From NCBI RefSeq assembly GCF_902806685.2, contig NC_048561.1, forward strand, positions 4,463,157-4,527,156: a stretch of DNA of 64,000 bases, given 5' to 3'. Positions 33,000-43,649 of the stretch are shown piece after piece. Source of the DNA: Maniola hyperantus (taxonomy: Eukaryota; Arthropoda; Insecta; Lepidoptera; Nymphalidae). Positions within the stretch are counted from its first letter, which is position 1; each line of letters opens with the position of its first letter. The notes under the pieces were generated by a model that saw only the letters and a list, made by a program, of their open reading frames with translations, was not told the DNA's origin and searched no databases. The translations under genes and the position numbers were made by a program.

Positions 33000-33185
33000 T
33001 GATGTATGTAACCACAAAGTAACGGTTTTCGGATTTTTCCTTTACTTGTGCTATAAAACATACCTATCTGCCAAATTTCATTATTCTAGGTCAACGGCAA
33101 GTACCCTATAGGTTTTCTTAACAGACACGACAGACGGACAGACAGACAGACAGGCAGACAGTTGTTGAGGGCCGGTACCCTAAAA
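33000..33185 (+). repeat. interspersed repeat family A, 3' half
   Basis: From 'aacggttttcggatttttcc' through the GACA run (33122-33160) to 'ggccggtaccctaaaaa'. Confidence 0.6.
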
Positions 33186-33304
33186 ACCATTAGAAACCAA
33201 ATTCAAATAAATATCGATTGTTATTTTCAAATGAATTGTACCTACTTAGCAAAATGTTGTTGCCCAGTAAACGCCTCACCAACAAAACAGCCGCGCGCTC
33301 ACCC

Positions 33305-34075
33305 ACCCGTTCAAACCAGTTTGCACTCTGTCGCATGTTGATAAGAGCGATAATGCAACGAAACAAGACATTTCTTGAAAGCCGGCTCTATTGTTTCACG
33401 AAGTTGCCTATAGTTTTGTCTCAAACGCCTTTATGGTGACACGCTAAGGATCATTATTGCATGGCGAGTTGGTATAGGACATTTTTTTGTCAATTCCTAG
33501 TATTAGTTGAAACTTGTAGAGAGCTTTTTACTTGTTACTTTAGCAGTTAGTTTATCATTTGCTTTCGTCGCGCGCGAACCTAGCAAAGTCGTCAGTAATT
33601 ATGTGCTTATTAGTGAGTTAGTTAGTTACTGCAGTGGGTGAATTCTAATCAAAATCAGTTTTCTAGGTTTCTATTGTGGTTAACTTAGAATAACAGGTGG
33701 TTAAATAATTTTTGATTAGTATTAAAATATGTTGTTACTTATTCAATTTTTTAATATTATACATAGTTTATTTATTTGGAATTAAATAGACAATTCTATT
33801 AAATAAACTTAAATCTAAATTGGTATTAAAATATTATAAATTTTGCCTGTGTTAAATATTAACTACATTATTTTATCATAGTAATTAATACCTGGTAATA
33901 CTTAATTTATGAAAGAGGTGATTTTTTTATAGTTTTGTGTAAGCTTATTGGCTTATTGGCTTTATTACATGTGGTATCTAATGTAATAAAATGTGAGTGT
34001 AGTTCTTCTGTGTATATAGTATGCAGGCCTATGTCGGAGGGTGTAGAAATGTAAGTACATAGCTAGTAAGCTACA
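33305..34075 (+). repeat. duplicated segment, copy 2
   Basis: Same order of sequence as 30450-31045 with a few indels and one larger AT-rich insertion (about 33690-33840). The copies lie about 2.85 kb apart in direct orientation. Confidence 0.8.
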
Positions 34076-34137
34076 TTATTCTGCATTTCATAGTTGTTTA
34101 TTTTGCTATCCTAGTTAAAAAGTTGTTTATGCAATCC

Positions 34138-34355
34138 ATACTAATATTATTATAAATTCGAAAGTGTGTCTGTCTGTCTGCTAGCCTTTCACGGCTCATC
34201 CGTTCTATCGATTTTGCTGAAATTTGGTACAGCGATAGCTTGCATCCCGGGGAAGGACGTAGGCTACTTTTTATTCCGGAAAATCAAAGAGTTCCCACGG
34301 GATTTTCAAAAACATAAATCCACGCGGACGAAGCCGCGGGCATCATCTAGTATTA
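34138..34355 (-). repeat. SINE-like family B copy, reverse
   Basis: Begins 'ccatactaatattattataa', contains 'gctagcctttcacggctcat' and ends 'gacgaagccgcgggcatcat'. About 215 bp, near complete. Confidence 0.7.
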
Positions 34356-34569
34356 AGTAATGCCCTACTCTGCAAAATGTACCTACTTTAAAGCTTTGCG
34401 CTAGTAGGTACATCTCTGTGTACTAACAAAGTACAGTGCTATGCAACTTATGTGGCTGATTCTGTTGCACGGTCGGTCTATACAATCTGTAAACTAATCT
34501 GGCAGTTTTACCACTTGCCGTTAAAGTGTCTAATGTATAGGTATTATCTAAAAGATAAAATATCTGTTG

Positions 34570-34808
34570 GATTTTCCGGGATAAAAAGTAGCCTATGTCC
34601 TTTCCCGGCTTGCAAGCTATCTCTGTACCCAAATTTCGTCAAAATCGGTGAAAAGCTAGCTAGCAGACAGACAGACAGACACAATTTCGCATTTATAATA
34701 TTATTGGATGAAAAGGTGACTGACTGAATTCAATCCCTAAGGGGGTAAAATAGGGGTTAGAAGTATAGCGTATAGTCTACGCGGACGAAGTCGCGGAAAC
34801 AAGCTAGT
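34570..34808 (+). repeat. SINE-like family B fragments
   Basis: A 3' piece (34570-34712, 'ggcttgcaagctatctctgt') is followed by a short 'ggacgaagtcgcgg' end at about 34780-34808. Confidence 0.55.
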
Positions 34809-34846
34809 ATATTACATTATATTTCTCTATATTTTTGTGTTTCACC

Positions 34847-35016
34847 ACTTAGGTCTCTGATAAATTAACTACCGGTTATCTACCTGAAATGCGGATTACT
34901 TAGGTCTCTGATAAATTAACTACCGGTTATCTACCTGAGAGATTACCTGAAATGCGGAGAACTTAGGTCTCTGATAAATTAACTACCGGTTATGAGAGAT
35001 TACCTGAAATGCGGAG
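34847..35016 (+). repeat. three tandem repeats of ~51-63 bp
   Basis: 'acttaggtctctgataaatt' + 'aactaccggttat' starts at 34847, 34898 and 34961. Units end 'acctgaaatgcgga'. Confidence 0.85.
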
Positions 35017-35204
35017 CGGCAACGCCGCATGTATACGTTCCTATCATCTAGGCAGTTTCGAGATAAAGCTCACTTGTTAAATTAGGCGTAAGCTTTATGT
35101 TTTGTTATAATATAATGAACAAAAATAAAGTTAAACTTGACTTGTTATGTGATATAACGTGTGGCAGCGTGGTGCAAGAATGAAAGGCTGCTCACATATT
35201 TTAT

Positions 35205-35375
35205 ATTCTAATACTAATATATATTATTAATGTGAAAGTGTGTCTGTCTGTCTGTCTGCTAGCCTTTCACGGCTCATCTACATCTACCGATTTTGACGAA
35301 ATTTGGTACAGAGATAGCTTGCATCCCCGGGGCAGGACATAGACTACTTTTTATCCCAGAAAATTGAAGAGCACC
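35205..35375 (-). repeat. SINE-like family B copy, reverse partial
   Basis: 'gctagcctttcacggctcat' then 'gacgaaatttggtacagaga' and 'tagcttgcatccccgggg'. It is truncated at the right. Confidence 0.6.
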
Positions 35376-35466
35376 AGGAACGTAGTATTTTGAAAGAAGG
35401 TGTGCTATCTGACAGATAAAACAGTAACAGCCACAATAGATATGATGTAGCTGTTTTATACATAAC

Positions 35467-35625
35467 TAGATGATGCCCGCGACTTCGTCCGCGTGGATTT
35501 AGGTTTTTTAAAATCCCGTGGGAACTCTTTAATTTTCCGGGATATAAAATAGCATATGTCCTTCCCCGGGATGCAAGCTATTTCATCAAAATCGGTTGAA
35601 CGGTTGGGCCGTGAAAAGGGATTAT
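35467..35625 (+). repeat. SINE-like family B copy, forward partial
   Basis: 'agatgatgcccgcgacttcg' to 'ggttgaacggttgggccg'. It is inverted relative to the copy at 35205-35375. Confidence 0.6.
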
Positions 35626-35689
35626 TCGTACAAACTTGCTAAGTGAAACTAGATGGCGCTAACTGTAGGTTCGCAAATAACAGATCGCG

Positions 35690-36005
35690 TTAAGCCGTAC
35701 TATAATGCCAAACCAAACCATCATCAACCTCGCCTACCTGATGAAATTCAGGAAGCTTACGGGGCCAGCGGGCAGTGACTACGCAAAGTCATCGCGACTT
35801 TTTCGTCGTACAGTCTAAGAGCCAGAAGCGAAAGCTGAAGGCTAGCCTGCCCCCCAGCCCTCAAGTAAATAGTAATGTAATCCACTCAAAAAGGTGTCGA
35901 TCGCTCCGAAGTTGCCTCCGCGACCACTATCACCCACGAAACCTGACCACTCTCAAGCAATCCCTGTCCCCTATAACCGCGGAGGAGCCCTGCCGCCGAA
36001 GTATA
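35690..36005 (+). mobile_element. Jockey-type ORF1 (Gag-like) fragment
   Basis: The frame reads DFFVVQSKSQKRKLKA, matching DFTTVKSKGQKRKLKA of the ORF1 at 60600-62153, then degrades. A related but distinct, dead element. Confidence 0.6.
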
Positions 36006-36290
36006 AAATAAAGTCGCTTCCCGCTGTCTGTATGTATGAACGCGTAGATCTTTTAAACTACGCAACGGATTTTAATGCGGTGTTCACCAATAGATAAAGT
36101 GATTCAAGAGGAAAGTTTATAGCTATAGTTTAATTCTCAATAAATTAGAGATCCCTAGAGAAATCGAAATAATGTGAATTAGGTCGGAAAAAAGTTCTCT
36201 CTTGTGAGAGTTTCCGAGGCGATGGCACCACATTAGTATCTACATTGCCCTCATGCGAAGCCGGGGCGGGTCGCTAGTATATTATAAGAG
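36000..36290 (+). repeat. interspersed repeat with 'gccggggcgggtcgctagta' end
   Basis: Reverse-orientation relative of 13236-13570. Confidence 0.5.
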
Positions 36291-36329
36291 AAAAGCTCCA
36301 ATATGAGCGATTCGTACCATTCTCGCACG

Positions 36330-36475
36330 CCCACTCAACCGCTACACACATTTTTAATACTGGTGGAAGGAAGCAATAGTCATAGGAATCCCTAAGCCGG
36401 GTAAACCCCACGACCTTTCACCAGCTTTTTCTTTTTATCGCCCTATATTACTTTTAACGAGTGTATAGGAAGAAG
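36330..36475 (+). mobile_element. Jockey-type reverse transcriptase fragment
   Basis: Reads RWKEAIVIGIPKPGKP and YRPI, the first conserved RT block seen in the ORF2 at 57749-60607. Stops follow. Confidence 0.65.
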
Positions 36476-36479
36476 GAGG

Positions 36480-37080
36480 TAGCGCCATCTAGTGGTCAAT
36501 AGTTGTAAACTGCTCATTAATTTTAAGTTTGTTCAAATTAAAATTAAATAAATACCTATAATTTTTACGTGGAACTAGCTTAGCTATGTTACATCTGGTT
36601 AAAGTAGCTTTTTAATGGTGAAGGAAATTATTAAAATTCGAGTTTCAGAGTATCGATTGCAAACATACATTTCCTCTTATAATATTGTGAAGTGTAGTCA
36701 CATATCTTATCTTTAAATAGCTGATGCCTGCTTTTTGCTTTTTGAACTCTTTGCTTATAATTACTTCAGAATGTAGTAAGCCTGGTATTTTTGCCTATTA
36801 ATGCAAGCTTAGTGTTTTAAGCATAGTTGATAGTAGACTTATTATGCTTAGTGCAAGTGTGCTTAGTGAATATATTTTTACGCTTAGTGCAAGCCTTATA
36901 TTATAATTTTATATTCTATTTAAACAGCTAATAATTATAATTATTAGCTGTTATATACATAACATTAAAATAGTTTAATTATAATTTTAAGTAATCTCTT
37001 TTGGCCTTCTGTTATACCCAGATTTAAATTTAAATAATAATTATGTATTTACGCTGTTGATTACTTTCAAATAAACAAAA
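36480..37080. other. AT-rich intergenic DNA
   Basis: Only low-complexity phrases ('gcttagtgcaag') recur. No gene. Confidence 0.25.
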
Positions 37081-37083
37081 TAA

Positions 37084-37115
<32 letters not shown>

Positions 37116-37159
37116 TTATAAAACGTATAATTCACAATAATCGCATTTCGTGCCTTCTA

Positions 37160-37209
<50 letters not shown>

Positions 37210-37225
37210 CGCTCGCTCGCTCATT
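37081..37225 (+). repeat. poly-A run and CTTG microsatellite
   Basis: A run of about 28 A near 37081-37108, then (cttg)n followed by (ctcg)n at 37160-37225. Confidence 0.9.
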
Positions 37226-37497
37226 GGTTCAGGTGCTGTTCAGATGCTTTTTGGGCTTGCTTGCTATGTTACCTAGTTGTTACACAGTAGATATAACAAA
37301 TATGCTTAGTGCATATTTGTTATACAGAAATATAACCAACTTGCTCTGGGGGCGCCACTAGTATATGGTCACTGAGTTTAGGAAATATACTTAACGAACT
37401 TTTATTTCATACGAGCCAAGTAACGCCATCTAGTCTTGTAATAGTAACAAATTTCTGCCGACAACACTAGCGCCATTTTAGAGGGTTAGAGCGCTCC

Positions 37498-37630
37498 CTA
37501 TTTAGACTATTCAGACAAGAACAAAGGGGACACTTAACGGCAACGTTAGTTCCGATTTTCGCCACTCGCCAAAAGAGCTTTGTCGCACTGTGAGCAAGTA
37601 CATAATTGCTATCCCATTTCGACTACTTCG
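37498..37630 (+). repeat. one arm of the cagtgcgacaag palindromic family
   Basis: 'gactattcagacaagaacaa' to 'agctttgtcgcactgtgagc'. It is the left flank and insertion target of the Jockey-type copy that starts at 37631. Confidence 0.65.
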
Positions 37631-40000
37631 CCCCGGACACACCAAATTCCTGAAATCATAGGTAGCCTAGATGAAGCGCATGCAGCCTCGCTGCACCTTA
37701 CCAATCATATCCGCGATGCTCTCAGCGGCTGCTCCCGGCAGATGCCGGACGGTTTCACCCGTCGGCAGTTGCCGGACGGAGCTGATCGCTATCAAGAATG
37801 CTAAACGCAGGGCCCACGACGCATGGCCGAATGCCGACAACCGGAGGGAACTCTGGAGAGCCCAGAGGGAGGTGAAGGCTCGCCTTGCCGAACTCCGCGA
37901 AGATCAAGGGGACAGGAGGTTGAGCGAGCTCACGCCATCGCATGTAGCCTACTACAGCCTGGCGAGGGCTCTCAAAGCCGACCCTGTCTCGGCGACTCCT
38001 CTGCTGTTACGTCTCAACAATCCACCCGCCTTTGATGACGCCGATAAGGCTGAATGCTTGGCCAACAGTTAAGAATCCCAATGCACCATGAGCACCATCT
38101 CGCTAGATAATTCCCATATAGAGCTGGTTGAAGAAGAACTAGCCGATGTTTTCTCCACCGCACCAGACGGTTATCCAATCAGACCAACTACCAGCGGCGA
38201 AGTTCGTCAAATAATAAAAGAACTCCACGCTAAAAAAGCCCCCCCCCCCCCCCCCCCCCCGGCCCGACGCTATCAATAATAAGACTCTTAAATTACTCCC
38301 CGATGTTCTAATCAACCTCCTAGTTGTCATATTCAACACTCTTATGGCGGGATGCTCCTTCCCCGACCGGTGGAAAGAAGCTACTGTCATAGGAATCCCC
38401 AAGCCAGGTAAACCTAAGAACCTCCCCATTAGCTACCGCCCCATTAGTCTGCTCAACACTCTTGGCAAGGTGTATGAGAAAATCATCCTTATCCGGCTCA
38501 GGTCCTTTGTAAAGGAGAATAACCTCCTTAACGACGAGCAACTCGGCTTCCGAACTGGACACTCATGTGTCCACCAAGTGCACCGCCTCACGGAGCACAT
38601 CCTTTTTTATTAGATTTTAAACTAAAGGTATCTCAACGGGAGCCCTATTTTTCGACGTAGCCAAAGCTTTTGACAAGGTATGGCACGCCGGCTTGATTTA
38701 AATGTTATTCCATCGCATCTAGACGTGCCCGAAAGACTTGTGTGGTTAATACGAGACTTTCTCACGAATCGAACTTTCCGTTACCGCCTGGATGGGACTC
38801 TATCTTCCCCAAGACCCCTCCGAGCCGCAGTCCCCCAGGGCTTCCTGCTCTCACCCCTTTTGTATGCGCTATACACCAGGGACATCCCCAGAAATCCGTA
38901 CGTTCACATAGCCCAGTTCGCGGACGACACCGCACTATACTGCTCCCACTTAAATTACAACTTAGTAATAATCTCGACTCCAAAAGGCGGTTAATGAACT
39001 GGGTCACTGGTTCCGTCGATGGAGAATCGAGGTAAACCCGGAGAATAGCGCAGCAGTGCTCTTTAATAAGTCCAATACTTACTAGATCTTATTCACTTCG
39101 ACAAAAAGAAATTTCACTCTACGACCGTCCAATTCCCTGGCATTCGAAAGCCAAATACTTGGGCGTAACATTTGATAGTAAGTTGACTTTTGCAGCACAC
39201 ATCCGTAGTGTTCAAAATAGGGCAGCGTATGTGCTCAATCGTCTCTACCCTATGATTTGTGCCAAAAGTAAAATTTCTATTCGACATAAAGTCACGCTAT
39301 ATAAGACGTGCATCCGGCCAATAATGTCTTATGCTTGCATCGCATTTGCTCACCGGCCACCCTCTTTTCTCAAACCCCTCCAAGTCCTACAAAACAAGTT
39401 CATGCGTATGGCCACGGGCTCTCCGTGGTACGTGCGCAATGTGGATCTCCACAGAGACCTCCAACTCCCGACCATAGCGTACTACTTCAAACAGCTCCCC
39501 AAAATTATTTTGAAAAAGCTATTAGGCACCCCAACCCATTAGTAGTCGGGGCCGCGACGTACACACCCGACAGAAATGATCCTCCCGACAAAAGACGCCC
39601 TAAGTATGTCCTTAACGATCTCGACGAGCAGATAATGACCGACAATGCCCCCTTTTTCGAAGGGTTACACAAAACACTGATACAGCATCTTCGCCGGCGA
39701 AGACGAGGTCCCCGATTCCTGACGTCACCCGGTCGTGGCCTTGCGTCACGCCCCCGGGGATTTACGGACCAAAACATCAGTTCGACAGCTCCTCCCATCC
39801 CAACGTTACCCTAAGCCGTGGTCCGAGCCTCGCAGGAGGCGCTCTTAGGATGGCGTTGCCCCCCGATCACTCTGAATTTTTCGTCGAGCCCTAGGGCTCA
39901 CCCCCAGGCGGAGCTTCGCGCTCGCCAACCCCTCCGGTGACGCTGCAGTAGGGCCTACGCAGCATAGTCAATCCGAAACAACACAAAATCGACTACTTCG
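37619..40000 (+). mobile_element. 5'-truncated, degenerate Jockey-type element with 12-bp target-site duplication
   Basis: The body 37631-39988 is flanked by 'tcgactacttcg' at 37619-37630 and 39989-40000. It is colinear with the ORF2 and 3' UTR of the element at 57478-62567 but starts inside ORF2 and has an internal deletion right at its start ('ccccggacacacc' joins directly to 'aaattcctg'). Recognisable pieces include IPEIIGSLDEAHAASLHL, RWKEATVIGIPKPGKP, FFDVAKAFDK, QFADDTALYCSH and KYLGVTFDSKLTF, spread over all three frames with stops. A run of about 22 C occurs at 38240-38261. It is inactive. Confidence 0.88.
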
Positions 40001-40044
40001 ACTACCAAATTAGAGCGAGAGGTCAGGATGTGGTAGTCTAAGGC

Positions 40045-40200
40045 TTTGTTGGAGAACAAAGGCTTAGACTATTCAAACAAGAACAAAGAGGACACTTGAC
40101 GGCAACGTCACCACGCGCCAACAGACCCTTGTCGCACTGTAAGCAAGTACTTAGTGCTATCCCATTTCGACTACCAAATTAGAGCGAGAGGTCAGGCACT
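40045..40200 (+). repeat. second arm of the cagtgcgacaag family, flanking the Jockey copy
   Basis: 'gactattcaaacaagaacaa' and 'agacccttgtcgcactgtaa', then 'cccatttcgactaccaaatt', duplicating the sequence at about 40000-40030. Confidence 0.6.
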
Positions 40201-41360
40201 AGTGTTGTACAAGGCTTGCTCGTTACAAACTGAGCTGAAGGCTTGAACAAGACTCGCTTACGGGTTTGAAAGGAGAAGATATATCATAATATGTCTGGAC
40301 GAGGATTCATGTGCTTCTACTGCAGAAAGCAGCAGTTTTTGTGTAACTGTCGTACCCTGTCAAACTATCGCGGTTGTCCCCGGAAGAGAAACTTCTGCCC
40401 GTATGTATCTAAGTAGGTAGGTGATTGATATAAACGGTATAAGCGTGAGATTTGATCACGGCAAGAAATACTGCCCGGACGAAAATCTTGTGCGGATTTA
40501 AAAGGAACAGTTCCCCAGAAGGAGGTTCTTGCTTGTGCCCATTTGTATTTTGTACAACCTCCTTCTGTAGAAGTAAGGTGATAATTCTTCTCAGACAAGT
40601 TACTTCCTTACTTAGTATAGCGCGGGTGGTGTGCGGGGCGTCCCCCCGCCTCATCATATTTGCGTCTCGCTCTGTCTCGTACTATAGCTGACGTACTCTG
40701 GTCAAACTACCCGCGGTAGGGCAAGGTCCCAAGAAGAGAAGTTTCAGCTCTTATAAAGAGTAGGTTGCAACTTGCACCAGCGTAAAACACCCGATCTTTC
40801 CGAGTAAAAACAGCCTCGAAAGACTCACTTGTTATATACGAGATCCTGGTAACATTCTTCTCGCAGATTTTGTCTGTACCTAGTCAAAATTCCGTAGCAA
40901 ATAGGCGGATCAAGCGGGGTAAAGCAGCCTCGAAAAAGGCTCGCTTGTTATAATGTGAGCTGTCTCGAATAAGACATACTCACGGTCTTGTGCCCATAGT
41001 GTACCGTAGAAGACAGCATCTTCCCTTCTTTGTAGCTGTTAAACTTCCGCGATAGGGGCATCAAAAGAAGAGAAGCTTCCGCCCGTAGCAAACAGGCGGA
41101 TCAAGCGGGTAAAGCAGCCTCGAAAAAGGCTCGTTTGTTATAATGTGAGCTAAGGAATTGAAAAGGTGACACCTAGCTGAAGTCTTGAATAAGACGTACT
41201 CACGGTATTGTGCCCGTAGTGTACCGTAGAGCATCTTCCCTTCTGTAGCTGTCAAACTTCCGCGATAGGATCCCCAGAAGAGAAGCGTCGCGTTGGCCCG
41301 TATGTTACCGTAGAAGTAGGTTGTACCAGCGTACCAGTCTTGAAAAAGCCTGTTTTTATA
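40200..41360 (-). repeat. diverged tandem repeats related to the 16-23 kb satellite, opposite orientation
   Basis: 'cagcctcgaaaaaggctcgc' and 'ttgttataatgtgagct' at about 40927-40965 and 41118-41150 are the reverse complement of the satellite hairpin and its neighbours. Other recurring phrases are 'cttgtgccc(a/g)tagtgtaccg' and 'aacttccgcgatag'. The period is about 190 bp and irregular. A long minus-strand ORF (41061-41654) is a by-product of the repeats. Confidence 0.55.
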
Positions 41361-42198
41361 AACTGAAGGTGTGCGCTGATGCTGTAGCTCTTGTGCCCAT
41401 AGTCTACAGTAGGTATGTCGTAATAAGGTAGTAATTCTTGACCTCGATTGTGGCTGGTTGAGACTTGACGAACTTCTAGTTTCGTAATTCTTGATGAAAG
41501 GTTCTTCTTTGCTGAACATCATTTCATTAGATGATTGCAGAGTTCTTGCCGGCTGATAAAAAATACGTGGCGGGGTCGGGGGAAGAGGGTGGGGTTTGCT
41601 TTTGCCTAGACCTGAGGTAAACCTTAGCAATACCGTAGAGAGAGCTGCACGCAAAAAGCGATTAGTTTTGTTATTTTTGTAATATGCTTTCCATATTTAC
41701 TCGTGATTATCTTTTAAACTATTTGCCGTACATAAAAACAATTTATTTAGTTACAAAGCTCTTACTTTCCGCTTTCTATCGATATATAATACTTTGGGAA
41801 AGGTATAACATATTAACAAAATTAAGGCGAAAAACTGTCAAAGTTTCCCGATTTTTCGTAATTTGTAGTTTTTTCTATATTTAATTCACAATATTTCCGA
41901 AGCTATTCTACATAAATTGATGAAACTTATATCGTTTTGTAGGGAATCTTAAATACTATTTACCGAACATAATTACTTAACTAGTACCTAAATGTACAGT
42001 ACCTTAATTAGTAGTTTTAGTTAGTTAATTATCCAGTTCGCAGCTCGCGCTCGCGCCGAGGTTGCAGCCCGCAGGCTCCGCCCCGCCCACCGCCCACACA
42101 GGAGGCTGGCTACACATCGCAGATGCTATCAGGGGATAAGTTCTATAAAAACTGCGCTCCTAAAATCCCTATATTATTATTAAGGTCGGAGTCGGAGT
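41361..42198. other. spacer between dispersed repeats and the histone array
   Basis: No gene is recognised. At 42199 the sequence switches abruptly to histone-unit DNA; the 18 bases before the switch ('ggagtcggagt') are similar to the start of the unit. Confidence 0.35.
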
Positions 42199-42627
42199 CG
42201 GGAGTCGGGATCGGGTTCGTCGGCTGGCCGTGATGTGCGACGTGCGACGTGAACGAGCTGAGCGTAGTAGTACATAGGCCTAGTAGATAGAGTATATATA
42301 GTGTGTATTGTAGGTACCTATGTATACAATATTTTAGTCTAATAGACCGTGTGTGTGTGAACTGTGAATGAGATGAAAGAAGAAGAATAATCGTCAATCA
42401 GTGTTAGTGTTAGTGGTAGGTAGTGGTAGTGCTATGGTACTTATGACCATGATCCAAGCAAACAAACGTTCCTCCCGGTCGGTGTCGGTGTCGGTGTTGG
42501 GGACAATGGGCAGAGAAACTTTCAGCTTTTATAATTACCTAATTATTTATGAAGTACTTACTAATAAAATAAATTAGTAAGTAATTAATATAGACCGTAG
42601 GTAATTATTGTAGTAAACTAAATAATT

Positions 42628-42687
42628 AAATAAGCTATATAAGATAGATAGGTAGGTAGGTACCTATATATCTTATATAGCTTATTT
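42628..42687. repeat. near-perfect 27-bp hairpin in histone spacer, unit 1
   Basis: 'aaataagctatataagata' (42628-42646) pairs exactly with 42669-42687. After one mismatch 'ataggta' pairs with 'tacctat', leaving a 6-nt loop. Confidence 0.85.
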
Positions 42688-42875
42688 AATGGTATGATTG
42701 GTACCTATGTAATTATTATTATGTATAGAATATACCTAGGGTAGGTAGTAACATATTGAGCTTTTAAAGGTGTTAACAGGTACCTACCTAAGTTAACTAC
42801 CATGACCATAGAAATAGTATAATATAAAATAACTGGTACTTGTATATTATATACAGTTGTAAAACGTGCCTTTTT

Positions 42876-43290
42876 AGCGTAGAGTAGGCGAAGCGAGCTT
42901 TAATTTCTTTTTGTTAGGCATTCACAAACGCGAGCGAAGCGAGCGTTTTTTTTTTTGTTAGGCATTTTTTTTGTTAGGCATTTTTTTTTTTAGGCATTCT
43001 CAAACGCGAGCGAAGCGAGCGTTTTTTTTTTGTTAGGCATTCACAAACGCGAGCGAAGCGAGCGTTTTTTTTTTGTAGGCATTCACAAACGCGAGCGAAG
43101 CGAGCGTTTTTTTTTTTTAGGCATTTTTACAAACGCGAGCGAAGCGAGCGTTTTTTTTTTTGTTAGGCATTCACAAACGCGAGCGAAGCGAGCGTTTTTT
43201 TTTTTGTAGGCATTCACAAACGCGAGCGAAGCGAGCGTTTTTTTTTTTAGGCATTTTCACAAAAGCGAGCGTTTTTTTTAGGCATTTAAA
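42876..43290 (-). repeat. mirror-repeat / poly-T minisatellite downstream of H1, unit 1
   Basis: About seven copies of 'cgcgagcgaagcgagcg', each followed by T8-T12 and 'taggcatt(c/t)(a/t)caaa'. The core 'gcgagcgaagcgagcg' reads the same in reverse on one strand (a mirror repeat). Spacing is 38-75 bp. It lies in the spacer between H1 and the H2A promoter of the neighbouring unit. Confidence 0.85.
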
Positions 43291-43451
43291 AAATAAATAT
43301 GACTAAATTTTAAAATAGTAATTTTAAAATAGTCGGGCTTCATTTTTTTTTGATGTATGAAATATTCGTTTTTCAACCTCAAAAGAATGTTGTAGGTGTA
43401 ATAAAACGAACTAATGGCTAGTATATTTGGTAGGTATAGGAAATGTGTGTT

Positions 43452-43467
43452 AGCCCTGAAAAGGGCT
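43452..43467 (-). terminator. histone mRNA 3' stem-loop, H1 unit 1
   Basis: Minus strand AGCCCTTTTCAGGGCT: 6-bp stem, 4-nt loop. The outer pair is A-U where the core genes have G-C. It lies 182 nt after the stop, against 45-77 nt for the core histones, and has AATAAA immediately upstream (43474-43469). Confidence 0.92.
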
Positions 43468-43649
43468 TTTTATTGTTGCGGTTGTAAAGCCGCACGCAGA
43501 ACTCTTGAACGCGCGCTTCATCGCCGGAACGTCCGTCGTCCGCCGCAGCACGGAGCCGCTTGCGCTGGCTGGCTGGCTTCAACACGGACGGCGAATAGCG
43601 AGCAGTTCGACGATGGCCGAAGGCGGCAGAGCAAGTAGAGCTGATGAGC

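Noticed and set aside
41061..41654. 197-aa minus-strand ORF
   Set aside because: It overlaps irregular tandem repeats and its sequence repeats with them; no domain and no start or promoter context.
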